64,000 nucleotides of DNA from Pyrrhoderma lamaoense (taxonomy: Eukaryota; Basidiomycota; Agaricomycetes; Hymenochaetales; Hymenochaetaceae), in assembly GCA_002794735.1 (NCBI GenBank), contig NBAZ01000007.1:124001-188000 (forward strand), written 5' to 3'. A program made the translations under genes and the position numbers. The notes below the pieces were generated by a model. It was not told where the DNA came from. It did no database searches and saw only the letters and a list, made by a program, of their open reading frames with translations. Every line of letters begins with the position of its first letter. The stretch's first letter is position 1. Below are positions 11,999-22,355 of this stretch, in pieces.

Positions 11999-12228
11999 CA
12001 GTCCAGTATTGTGATAATATTACACAAAAGGTCTCTAGAAAGTTGTGGAAAAGTTCATAATAACAAAGGAGAGAGAGGGGAATGAGCAGGAGGTAGTTAT
12101 GATGGACAATCTGGAAGAGTGGGATAAAACCGGAGAGATATATTTTTCGCTCGCGGCTTCGCGTGCCCTGCCTTTCTTCTTTTTCCTCACATGAACAAGT
12201 ACCATACATAACACCCTTAATCCTTAAA
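11999..12228. promoter_or_regulatory. Shared divergent promoter region, NAA35 / MSW1
   Basis: There are 230 nt between the two divergent ATGs, so both 5' UTRs and promoters must fit here. Runs of TTTCTCTC-type pyrimidines occur on the MSW1 side. I did not identify a specific factor site. Confidence 0.5.
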
Positions 12229-13647
12229 ATGCATTCTACTCAGAGATCAACAATCTTGAAAAAATCTTTGCGCTGTCTGAGATGCTCTCAAGGACGCTCT
12301 TTCGGTAGTACGAGCAAAGACACTCAGTTTTCACCAAGAGTTATTTTCTCTGGCATCCAACCAACAGGCATACCCCATGTTCGCCAACCTTTCCAGCACA
12401 CCCACACTCTCCCGGGCTGATTATTTGGACTTAGATAGGCAATTACCTTGGTGCATTACAGAACTGGGTGAAAATGCAAGATTCTGCTCGACCGCAAGAT
12501 CGGGTTATATTCTCCGTTGTCGGCTGGCATGCTTTGACCTTACCTCAGGATCCCAAGGCTCTACTGCAAGCAAAGAATGACATGTTTGCCACCCTTATCG
12601 CCTTCGGACTTGACCCTGAAAGGTCTATAATCTTTCACCAGGATGATGTACGTCTATATCATCAATATAAAGAAAAGAAAGGAGCTGGCTAACATTACTG
12701 CTTAGAACCAGGATCATGTAGAATTAGCCTGGTTATTGAACTGTATAGCGCCATTCGGAAAGCTTCGGAGAATGACTACTTGGAAGGTAGTCACCAGAAT
12801 TCTTATTAATGAACGTTTGAAAGTCTCAATTCGAACTAGAGCAGACTAGCTGTTTCCCGAAATGCAAATGATGAATCCGAAGTAGATGAATCGTTATTGA
12901 ATACCGGTCTGTTTACATACCCCGTCCTTCAAGCTGCGGACATTCTAGCATATAAGTACGTCATCCTACTCCTACAATGATTACAGCTTTATATAACATT
13001 GTGGTGATAGGACTACACATGTACCAGTTGGTGAAGACCAGCAACAACATCTTGAGTTATGTCGTGATCTAGCCGACGTCTTCAACCGCACAACCAACTC
13101 AAAGTTTCTCATCTCTCCGGAGTGTGTCATCAGTAAGTGGGATTCTCGCTCTCGTTGTCAATCTCCATCAACTTCCCCCCCCCCTTTTTTTTTAGCTGTT
13201 TCGAAGCGGGTTCTTTCGTTAAAGGATCCTTCATCCAAGATGTCCAAATCTGCGGTGGATCCAAACTCACGTATCCTATTAACTGATTCCACAAGTGCAA
13301 TACAAAAAAAGATCCGAAGTGCAGTCACCGATTCAATCCCAGGCATCACCTACGACCCAATAAACCGACCCGGTACTTCAAACCTCCTCGCCATCCTAGC
13401 AGGTTGTACAGACGAAGATGTACAACTCGTTTCAGAACGCTACAAGTCCAAGAGCCACGGAGAACTGAAAAAAGATGTATCTGAAGCTGTTGAGGAGACT
13501 CTTAAAGGTCCACGTGCAGAGTTTGAGAGGCTGAGAATAGATAGGTCTCATTTGGAGGCTTTATCTAGGAGAGGAGCTGAGAGGGCGAGAGAGTTATCGA
13601 GCCAGACGTTGAGAGACGTTCGCAAACTTGTCGGACTCAGTCACTAA
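12229..13647 (+). CDS. MSW1: Mitochondrial tryptophanyl-tRNA synthetase
   Basis: This is a class I aminoacyl-tRNA synthetase of bacterial type that charges mitochondrial tRNA-Trp. A basic N-terminus (MHSTQRSTILKKSLRCLRC) fits a mitochondrial presequence. The ATP-binding HIGH-type motif is split by an intron: FSGIQPTGIPH ends the first exon and IGNYLGALQ starts the second. Further family blocks are FSVVGWHALTL, IIFHQDD, TYPVLQAADILAYK and VPVGEDQQQHLELCRDLA. The KMSKS loop is intact (SSKMSKSAVDPNSRI). The C-terminal anticodon-binding helices end at the TAA at 13645-13647. The intron before the KMSKS exon ends in a striking C10-T9 tract just before its AG. The frame is intact throughout. Confidence 0.92.
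13175..13193 (+). repeat. C10-T9 homopolymer tract in an intron
   Basis: Ten C are followed by nine T immediately before the AG acceptor of the last MSW1 intron. It serves as an extended polypyrimidine tract. Its length is likely to vary between isolates and to be read unreliably. Confidence 0.8.
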
Positions 13648-14002
13648 AAACCTTTCGTTTCAAACTAGTTTGATGAGCTAGACCATATTCAAAGTATTTA
13701 AATTGGTAATTAAACGCAGCTATCTAATATAATACAGACTTAATCCCTCCCCGCGAAGATCAACGAGTAATCATACTTTTATCTGTACACGTGCATAAAA
13801 CATCCGTGAATTAAAAGTGATCCGTTAGTACATATATATTTATATCGATAGCAAAGAAAGTAGAAGAGTAACAAAGCCCAGATCAAAACCAAAATAAACA
13901 AAACCACACTAATTAACGCAATAACATGCAGACCATAGATACTCCCCTTTAGATGCGAGAAAGATAATGGAAATAATAATCATTGAAAGAAAGGATTAAT
14001 GC
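13648..14002. other. Convergent intergenic region
   Basis: This is AT-rich sequence between the stop codons of MSW1 and NTH1. It probably holds both 3' UTRs. No coding-like frame is seen. Confidence 0.5.
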
Positions 14003-15546
14003 CTAATCATCCGGTTCGGCTTTGAGCTTCAGACTTGATTCTTCACTCATTTCAACTTTAGTTTCTGTGTCCAACTCCATTTTGATGTATGGCTCCAATT
14101 TGACGATTGTACTCTCGGCACGGAGCTGTAGGGCCTTCCGGCTCTTCGTATTCGCCGATTTCTGTGCGCTTGGACAAAGACCAGATGAACTGAGAGTACA
14201 TATATCGCATCGGGGTCCAACGGGTAGACAGATTGTCTAAAAGTTTGATATCATATCGCAAGGTCCAGTGAGTATCAGTCTAGACGAGAAGAATATTTTT
14301 CATACCTGACCGAATCCAACTAAAAGGTGATTAATATCTGGATGAAGCTCTTTTGGAAGCCAAGACTGTAAGTTAAGTCTATATAAATATATATATGTCA
14401 ATCTAAAGCAGAAAAATTACACTTGAGATAAAGATAATTACCGAGTCTCTTCAGGATTCTTAGTAGGAGGTTTATGCCAATGCAAACGGTTTGTTATCCG
14501 GTGAACGTGAACGTCAACCCCAATACCATCGTTGCTATATATAACAAAAAGTCTCCAGTCCGTAACTTGAGTAACAAACCACATTTGAAAGCCACGCACA
14601 TATCCCAGGCCCTCTGTAAACACAGAAATGCCATCTTAGGTCCAACTCCGGGAAGAGAACAGAGTTCGTCAACAGTCTTTGGAACATCATTAAAAAAGTC
14701 ATCCCTCAGTCTTAAAGCAGCTTGTTTGATGTATCCAGTCTTCCTTCTCCAGAACCCTACTTTCGAGATAGCCTCAGAGATGATACTCTCCGGGGCATCA
14801 ATGAGCGCTTTAAGTGTGATACTTCCACCAAGGGCAACTCTCAGCTTCGCTACTGCAGCATCAGTTACTTCATCCTTCGTTTGAGAGGAAAGCATTAAAG
14901 AGACAAGAGTACTCAATCGCCTGCTCTACGAAACAAAGGAGCAGTCAGAGAACTTGAAACAAGATCACAAGAAATATACTTACTTTTGGATCAGTCTCTG
15001 GTACTTGAGCTTTATCACAGCCCATAGTATCAACCGGAGCGATATACAGCTCGCGCATTTCTTGTATTGCAGAGTAAACTTCTTTCCACCTATTCGGAGC
15101 TGGGTGAGGAACATCCAAGTTCATTCGTAAGAGCTTTTGTTTCTTCGGAGAAGGCGTATTCTCAGATTTTATTAATTCCCTTGTAGAAGAGACAGTAGTA
15201 GTCAGCTCTTTGGATGGTATCATGTCATCTGAGTTCTCTGTTTCTTCCTTAATCTTCTGACGAGTTGTTTTCGTTCTAGTAGTTGTGGCTAAAGTCTTAG
15301 AACGAGGTATAGCGTCCTCAATGTCTTCCCTCTTCGGCTCGATCACCCCAGCCTTTATGGCTTGCTCCGTAACAATTTTTCGACACCGCGGAAACGTTTT
15401 GAGCGACGCGGACTTTCAGTAGTGTATGGAGCGATTTGGTAGTCTCCGAGTTCGAATAGTGTCACTCCGGCATTGAAAGTACTTGGATGGCCTACTACTT
15501 CAGGAGCATCTAGTTTTGCCTTAGACACAGTACGTTTTGGCGCCAT
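14003..15546 (-). CDS. NTH1: Endonuclease III-like DNA glycosylase/AP lyase
   Basis: This is a bifunctional glycosylase that removes oxidised pyrimidines in nuclear and mitochondrial base excision repair. After a basic, disordered N-terminus come [14 protein letters not shown] and the helix-hairpin-helix [11 protein letters not shown], whose Lys is the Schiff-base residue. Then comes [12 protein letters not shown], whose Asp is the conserved catalytic acid. The iron-sulfur loop follows an intron: [14 protein letters not shown], then C after seven more residues. Start at the ATG at 15546. The N-terminal exon loses frame at an A5 run (15376-15380, plus-strand T5). One more A joins [11 protein letters not shown] to [10 protein letters not shown], so I suspect a base-call error. 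A 53-nt intron is a weaker alternative. Confidence 0.88.
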
Positions 15547-15776
15547 GAAAGCGTTTGCTATACGCCTACCAATAGTTCTTGTTGCAATGACCAGCCTGGG
15601 ACTGAGGTAAATTAGAATCTCTCTGGAGAAGAATAAGATGTGTGTTTACTTTATGTGAATATTCTTAGTAGTGGCAGTGTCAGGATTTGCGCAACAGCCG
15701 AGGCGCGTTCAGCCATATTTTTTTATAAAGCTAAACCTTCAATTTATTTCCTCAGAAATCAGTAGCAGAAGAAATA
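15547..15776. promoter_or_regulatory. Shared divergent promoter region, NTH1 / RPA34
   Basis: There are 230 nt between divergent ATGs. It contains a TTTTTTTATAAA-like AT stretch near 15718-15730 that could be a TATA-like element for RPA34. That assignment is inference. Confidence 0.45.
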
Positions 15777-16875
15777 ATGTCCGCTGTCATCGCTCCACCA
15801 AAAGAGAAGAAAAGCAAGTCAAAGTCTAAAGACAAGTCATCAAAAAGGAAAGAAAAAGAGAAACAAACCTCAATTTCGAATCATCTTGTCGAGTCAGGCG
15901 ATGAAGAATTTGACGAACGGAATGCCACTAATGACGGACTTGTACCTCCTGGTGCTGTACTCCTCGATAACGTGCTAGACGTAGATGAGTTCGATTACGA
16001 AAGATTAAAAAACGATGATGATCTCGAACTATGCGTTATTCGAATTCCAAACGGGGTATGTTGACATTATTTTTATCAATAGCCTCATCCTTCTGTCACT
16101 AATGATACATGTATGCATGCTTTGCACTTCTTGGGGTTACCACAGATTAAGCCGAAGTTCCTACAAGGAATGCAAGCCAATTTACTATCTACGGCTTCAA
16201 TGAGCTCAACATCACGAATCGGAGCACTAACAAAGAAATCTGGGGAAGTGTTTGACCTATGGAACATACACCCGGACAGTGAAGGCACGGACGCAAACGG
16301 AGGTCCCGTCGTAGGGGGAGAGGAACTCGTTAACTTAACTTGCCTAGTCCCCAACAAATCAAAAGGCGGAAAATTATTCATTGGTACGTAACCTGATACC
16401 ATTCCTCCTTTCAATACTTTCGGTTTATGCATACGGAACCTGACTAGCTAACTAATACTATCCCCTTTTTCTTCTTCTTACAGCTCCAAAACCAATAAAG
16501 CACCATCTCCTACTTTCTTCTCGCTCATCCGTTATACCTCCCTTACCAACCAGCACATCAAATCCTACGAGTGGATTACCGTACAAAAGTCCAGCACGCT
16601 ACCAACACCCAAAATCTCTCCTCAAACACCGTTTCCTACCTACAGGAGCTGCACTAGTGCAACCCCAACCTCCTACTTCAGTTCTTCTTGATCAGAAGAA
16701 CAGCATGGAAGTCGATCCGGGAAACTCAAACAAGAGTATAACTGAAGAATCACCGAAATCAAAGCCAGAAAAAGTGTCTGTACCAGACGGGACTAAGCGG
16801 AAGGAGAAAAAACGAAAAGCAGAAGGAGACCCAGGAAAGTCAAAGAAGGCAAAAACTGCAAACCCAGGACAATAG
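15777..16875 (+). CDS. RPA34: DNA-directed RNA polymerase I subunit RPA34
   Basis: There are three exons: intron 16056-16145 after IRIPNG and a second after KLFIG (about 16384-16482). The layout is that of the RPA34.5/POLR1G family: a lysine-rich N-terminal extension (KEKKSKSKSKDKSSKRKEKE), an acidic linker, a short beta domain (DLELCVIRIPNG joined to IKPKFLQGMQ, then LVNLTCLVPN), and a long Pro-rich then highly basic tail (KRKEKKRKAEG) suited to the nucleolus. The protein forms a TFIIF-like heterodimer with RPA49 on Pol I. The family is poorly conserved, so the call rests on architecture and the LWxLRIP-like block. The frame is intact. It is divergent to NTH1. Confidence 0.78.
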
Positions 16876-17344
16876 TCATCCAGACTTCTTACTAATTTCT
16901 ACTTGTTTTTCATTCATGTACTCTTGCCGTTGTTGTCTACTTATAATACTATCTATCTTGCTTTTAGTTTGAATTTCCGCAGATTAGGATATGTTGTTAC
17001 AATGATCATAAAAGTAGCGACTACTAGACACACTTTATAACTAGTGACCCGGCCTTTAGAAGCCTCTGTTAGAGAACTGACGGCCTTACCATTCGGTCGA
17101 ATGAAGGCGAACTCTCTCATAGAGCAGTTGTTCACACAAACAATCCTTCATGAAAAGGTATGATGTTTTGGCACATTAGGTGCTCTCCAAGTGTATAACA
17201 TATTAAAAAGCGTAGTGTGCGTCAAAGTAATAGTACAAAATGAGGGGGAAAAGAAGTACTAAAAACTCATAATGTTACACCAAAATAACATTAAATCTCG
17301 CAAATAAAACCTCCACCTTGAAAAGAGAATTAAGAAAACAAAAG
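16876..17344. other. Convergent intergenic region
   Basis: This lies between RPA34 and ADA3 3' ends. A 60-codon minus-strand frame (16953-17135) has no coding signature. AT-rich; nothing else is seen. Confidence 0.5.
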
Positions 17345-19156
17345 CTAGCTAGAACCGTTAAGACTCGCGCCATTGATACTAGCACCGTTCGTTCCATTCA
17401 CCTTCGCAGATACGCTAGGTAAAACCGCAGAACGGCCCAGTTCACGACGAACATCCTCTTCAATCCCTTCGTATATACTTCTAGGAGGGATACCACGGAT
17501 ACGTCCAGGATTTTGGCTCTCCTCATCTTCGTATGCACCCCCGACAACATCCACCCACTGAGAACGAAGCTCAACCAGTTGTCTCAAAGACTCGGGTACC
17601 ACAAGTTTCATATCTTCATCGGGCCCCAGACCGAGCGCGGCAGGATTAGGCAAAGGCATCATACCGCCCGCCCCATTCGCACCACTACCATTCATACCCC
17701 CGCCACTATTCCCTCCAGAGTCGCCCTTCTTCTTATTCTTCTTAGGCGCCTTTGGTCCGTCCTTCTTCTGAAGCTTCGCATAAGCAGCAGTGATATTTTT
17801 ATCTATGGCCTCCCTCGCGTCCACGTATTCCTGATACGCTATTCTGTCCCGCGCAATAGCCGCAAGTCGCTGCCGTCTAGCCTTGTTTAACGCTGCGACC
17901 TCACGAAGTTGGCGCTGAACAGTTCGGAGAGCTGTCGAAATCGGATCATCCACGAATTTGTGAAGTCCGGCTGATTGGGAGGGGAAAATGATATAATTTG
18001 ATAAGTTCAAACAAAGAAAATTAAGTTGATAGATAGATGACTCACCTCAGTGTCGAGAAGCCCATAAAAGCGTAACGTATCCTTAACTCTCTCTTCGAAA
18101 TCTGCGACAATGACTTTCTCCTTAGGAGGTGGAGCTACTTTAGAACCAGAGGCGGCCATCCTTGCTTCATACGCGTCTTCAGCTTGCTTTATTTCCTGCA
18201 TTGGTGTTTTCGTAGGGAGCATAGCCGCCATTAAACGCTCAGTGACAGGACCCAACCCTTCTCAGATGTTAAATCCGCATCAGCGATTGTTGACATATCC
18301 CACTTTGGTAGATGATTTGAATGTGTAAATTGCTGATTCGCTATTGCAGCAGAATTTCGAGACGCAGTGAAGTCTAGTGATGCTGGGACACCGCCGTATA
18401 TAGCAATATCCTCATCTTCCCACTGTTCCGTATAATGTCGACCGAGTTCGGGCACAACATATGGTCCAACCGTATCACCATCATACTCTAACCATCCTAG
18501 ATCTTCTTCTCGTATTTGTCGTAAATAAGGATCAACCGATGAGTAAAAAGTAGTTATTGGAACTTGATTAGTAGGGGCTTTCGCCTTTGAAAAGTCTTCT
18601 TTCACTTCTATAGGTTTTCTAGGGCCAGCTGGGAGAGACGGTACAGAGATAGGTTCTTGAGGTAAAAGGTCTTTCGCCGAAAACCTTCGGCCGAGATATT
18701 CCAATCCGGGGCAGGGGGCTAGCGTAATGTTTTGAGATAAAGCCTTTGAAAAAGTGTTTTATTGATCTTACCTTGAGGTGCGATGAGTTATTTAGCTTGG
18801 AAGATTTTGATGGATTGGGGGGAGGTGGAAGTGGGGATTGCTTTCTAGCTCGTTGATCTAAGGTCAAACGGATAAGCTTTCAATTTTGTGAGCAAAAATT
18901 CGATTAACACACCAATTTCTCCTTCACTCTCTTCGTCTCGCTTCCGTTTCTTATCTTTTTTCTTGCTATTATTTCCAGTCCCATTAGTACTGATATCAAC
19001 GAGTAGCTCGCGTTACCTACTTTTTAAGGCCTCCCGGAGGAATCTTATGGGGGAAAGCCGTATTGCCTATAGGTAAAGTACTTGTTGACGCTGTACCTGC
19101 GGAAGGAGGAAGAGATGGGGAATGTTGACGGTCGTCTTGGTCGAGACTGGGTGTAT
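17345..19156 (-). CDS. ADA3: SAGA/ADA histone acetyltransferase adapter Ada3 (Ngg1); first exon unresolved
   Basis: ADA3 links Gcn5 and Ada2 in the SAGA HAT module. The C-terminal Ada3 domain is diagnostic: GPVTERLMAAMLPTKTP, VKDTLRFYGLLDTE, then after an intron DDPISTALRTVQRQLREVAA and ALNKARRQRLAAIARDRIA with a Lys-rich end. Upstream are QVPITTFYSSVDPYLRQI, EDLGWLEYDGD and a nuclear localisation cluster (KKKDKKRKRDEESEGEI) on a short exon. The most upstream exon that I can place begins at 19156. The true ATG must lie between there and 19398 and I could not fix it. A frame break at 18708-18711 (plus GGGG) needs one extra base, giving PPAPGLEYLGRR. The extreme C-terminus is Asn/Ser/Gly-rich. 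Confidence 0.82.
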
Positions 19157-19398
19157 CTATAGTTCATTCGTAATCAGGTGTATAGGACATGTATATTGAT
19201 TTGCAAGTGACAGAGAAATAATGAAACAGTAGCGATATATAAGTAGGCCAACGGTCGGAATGAGCCACATCAAGGGTTCCATGGTGTGAATTCAGGTTGC
19301 GATTATTCATGGAGTATATGTGGAGATTATCCAGTACAAAGGGAGTAAAACATTCAATGTGTATCAATGGACTTTATTCACATGTTAGATCATAAACA

Positions 19399-19698
19399 TT
19401 AATACATACAACTTGGTTCACGTTTTACAATCCGCTCTCTGTTCAAAGGATGTGCAAGAGCGCGTTGCTTCCCTTTCTCCATATCTCTCAGTTTTTTCAT
19501 TTCCTGTTCGATGGTTTCCAGATCCTTTGCAGCTTTAGCTGAACGCTCCAAAGCGCGTTGCTTGAGCGCCGCAAGTTCTTGTTGTGTTGCCTCCAATTCA
19601 TTGATGCTAGGGACTGCTTCGGGTGGGGATACCAAGAGTGAGCTGCGGAGACTTGGATGTAGGGTATCCAATATATATTGTCTAAGTGGATGCGGCAT
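19399..19698 (-). CDS. Small coiled-coil protein of unknown function, 99 aa
   Basis: This is a single-exon frame starting at the ATG at 19698. It opens with MPHPLRQYILDTLHPSLRSS, then a Pro-containing linker. Residues about 33-75 form a heptad-like coiled coil (SINELEATQQELAALKQRAL, then ETIEQEMKKLRDMEKGKQRA), and the tail is basic. The clean frame, good amphipathic periodicity and codon choice support a real gene. It could be a small subunit of a larger complex, but nothing identifies which one. It lies in the same orientation just upstream of ADA3, with about 240 nt between them that must hold the ADA3 5' end. Confidence 0.5.
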   Translation of the reverse strand: MPHPLRQYILDTLHPSLRSSLLVSPPEAVPSINELEATQQELAALKQRALERSAKAAKDLETIEQEMKKLRDMEKGKQRALAHPLNRERIVKREPSCMY

Positions 19699-19734
19699 GG
19701 TAATTTAATCGCCGAAAGAGCTTGTAGTAATGTA

Positions 19735-19974
19735 ATGAGTGGTATTAGGAAGGGAAAGTCGATGGCGTTGGTTTGGTATTTTTCAACGGTACCAACCACA
19801 CATTCGATAGTGCAAGTTGTAGTATCAACTGCGGGAAATACGAAAATCGGGTTAGAACATCAACTTTATTCTCGAGTTGTTGAGATAATCGACGATGACG
19901 ATGAGCGCGAACAGTTTGTGGTCGTGGAAAGAAGCTTCGAAGCACTCACGAGACACGACTTCCCGATCAGGTAA
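19735..19974 (+). CDS. Possible short open reading frame, 79 aa
   Basis: An ATG-started frame (MSG...) contains VVEIIDDDDEREQFVVVERS and ends HDFPIR. It lies head-to-head with the small coiled-coil gene. Acidic-hydrophobic alternation hints at coding, but there is no recognisable family and downstream exons are not evident. It could equally be promoter sequence. Confidence 0.2.
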   Translation: MSGIRKGKSMALVWYFSTVPTTHSIVQVVVSTAGNTKIGLEHQLYSRVVEIIDDDDEREQFVVVERSFEALTRHDFPIR

Positions 19975-20089
19975 GAACAAATCACAACAAAACCTTAATT
20001 TCTTTTTCCACAAAAAAAGACAATTAATCCGATTTAATGGTAAATGCTCATTTTATACACATAATTGTATTCTATATCAAATAAATTAC

Positions 20090-22088
20090 TCATCCAGAGG
20101 CACTCTCTGGTTTTGTCTCTACAGCTTGTCCCATCAAAGAAACAAGCTCAAAACAGACGATAAGGAGCAGCTGGCCTATGAGGTCAACTATCGATGAATG
20201 TAAGGGCATCGCATACATATCTGGATCGCGATTCCTTTTCCATAAAAACTCAGTAAGGAACTGTGCAAACGCAAGAGAGACGGCGACCTAAAAATTTCTT
20301 GTAAGCGATACAATAATGACAAAATTAAAGTAGGACTTACAGCAATGCAGAAGAAAAAGATGGAAAAGATAATAAAGATATATGGAAGCTGCAACCATCC
20401 AATGCCACGCAAGAGTGATAGGAAAACGACTTCAACGGGTATCGTAATTATGAATAGGGTAATAATAACAAGTCTGAGACTTGGCTGAGGCGTTTCATTA
20501 TGTTTATGTGAGTTGACAGGCAGTATTGTTAGAGCAGCAGCATGAAGAGTCGTGGAAATTCGGGATACTGCTACTGATCCAACCGCGCCCGGAAGACCTA
20601 CGAATAGATGTGAATTTTAATTAGGAACTTATACTACGAAATAACCAACCACTAATGATAACAGCCAGCAAAGCAAATCCCTTATATCGAGTAACGAATA
20701 GATCAAGTATTATACCAGTGGCAGAGCTGATAAACATTGCGCCAAATAGAGGCGTCCAACCCTGGCTTATGAGGCTACGAACTTGATGGTTCTTGCTCAC
20801 GGAATATGCACAAGCACAAGAAGAAATGACCAAGACTACGCAGATGATGAGAGGTAATGGGGTGTTTACATAATTTATAAGAAGTGTAGAAATAAGACCC
20901 AGTAAACAGAGTGTGATCAGGTCACCCAAGCAAGCGGCAACTGGTGGCGCAATATTATCTGAGATTGATCAAAGATTAAGACTAAGTAGTTCAGGTAAGA
21001 TGTAAACGATGAAAGCTAGCTTACCAGGGTTTAAAGAGTGTTTCCTGCAAAGAACAACAAGGGTACACATAAAAGACCCCAGTATAAGACTTGACAAGCA
21101 GGCGGATGTTATACCTGTTGTTGCGACCATAACAAACCTTATATTGAATGGGTGAGATGAGCTTCACAGAAACGTAAAGCCAAGATAAACATAAAGACCT
21201 ACTCAGCGAGTCCAGATCTTGGTTTCTGAGGATCATGTGGCACTTTATGATGAGGGTGGGGACCCCTTGCGAAGAGAAAAAGAGGTTGGGAGAGATCCTT
21301 TGGTAAGCCTGCTTCAGGTGTAAATTGTCCAAGGAGGAAAGACAAGCATGCGGCGATAAAGGAAACAAGAGTTGCTTGAACTTGAAGTAGAGCCATATTT
21401 CCGAAGAGAATTGAGTGGCGGCTATTTCGGTCATCAAGATCACCAACATTTGCCTATGAGACAGATCAGTTGGTGATATCTTATGAAGTACACATGAACG
21501 TGTGCGCGTACCGCTGTCCCCAGTCTAGAAGATAAATTCATCTCCAAATTTCCTTTCAAATTGAGGATAACAGGTATAATTATGATGAGTTCGTCTATCC
21601 GTTTCATGGCTCTCCAATGCTACCAAGATTAATCAACGATCACTACGTATCCTTGGAAAAGAGATACATACAAACTCACCGAGACATGATCGAGAAGCTC
21701 TCCAGTGAAAAGCAAGCCCACGGTCGTGAAAAGGAGGGTGGCACTGTCTGCATAAGACGAATGTGAATTTACTTGTTATATTTCTCACATAATGTCAGAT
21801 CCCATTACGGATACATACTTCAACCACGATATCTCTTATCTGACCCCACTTCCCGACTTGAGTCTTAGACAATGATTCACGCCCGCGCGAATGGCCGTCC
21901 AGGCCCAAAAGAGCGACGTCGTCCTCTCCACCATCGGACTCGGATCCATCGTCTGAACCCTCGACTGAGGACATGACGACGGCGGCCGTTCTCGTGAGCT
22001 CTTCATCGTCCACGTTGAAGCCAGACATGGTGCCGGATGCACCAGCGCCTGGGGACGAAACCGTCCTTTTGTGAAGCTTGCTTGGCAT
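20090..22088 (-). CDS. MgtE/SLC41-type divalent cation transporter
   Basis: This is a Mg2+-selective channel/transporter of the two-repeat eukaryotic MgtE (SLC41) type. It is predicted in the plasma or organellar membrane with about ten helices. Both halves carry the family hallmark: LKGNLEMNLSSRLGTA followed after an intron by ANVGDLDD in repeat one, and PPVAACLGDLITLCLLGLIS in repeat two. Before repeat one there is an acidic cytosolic N-terminus (EGSDDGSESDGGEDD). The C-terminal helices end LIGQLLLIVCFELVSLMGQA and a short polar tail. At least eight exons are present. Start at the ATG at 22088 (MPSKLHKR) or 22028 (MSGFNVDD). The second gives a more typical acidic start. The frame is intact in every exon. 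Confidence 0.87.
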
Positions 22089-22355
22089 GCAAAGTAAGTG
22101 CTTTGCGAGGAACGACGGGGAGGACAAATACAGATGACACGCATCTCTTTTGCTGTTAAAATATCAAGTGTCGGACGGACGCGATTACGATGATTTACCG
22201 TTCCCTCGGTTTCATACATTCATCTCATAACACGCACCGCTGTATGCGCGTTGTAAATGTAAATGTAAATAAATAGCAAAAAAATAAAAACACTGCTTTC
22301 CGCATGCATATAGATATACACCCCATCTTCCACCCATCCATCCATCTCTCTCATC
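22089..22355. promoter_or_regulatory. Shared divergent promoter region, MgtE / sterol glucosyltransferase
   Basis: There are 267 nt between divergent starts. It holds repeated TGTAAATG near 22254-22268 and a CATCCATC-rich leader just before the glucosyltransferase ATG. Regulatory meaning is not established. Confidence 0.45.

Noticed and set aside
17513..17890. Plus-strand frame opposite ADA3
   Set aside because: It is antisense to the Ada3 C-terminal domain and has no independent signature.
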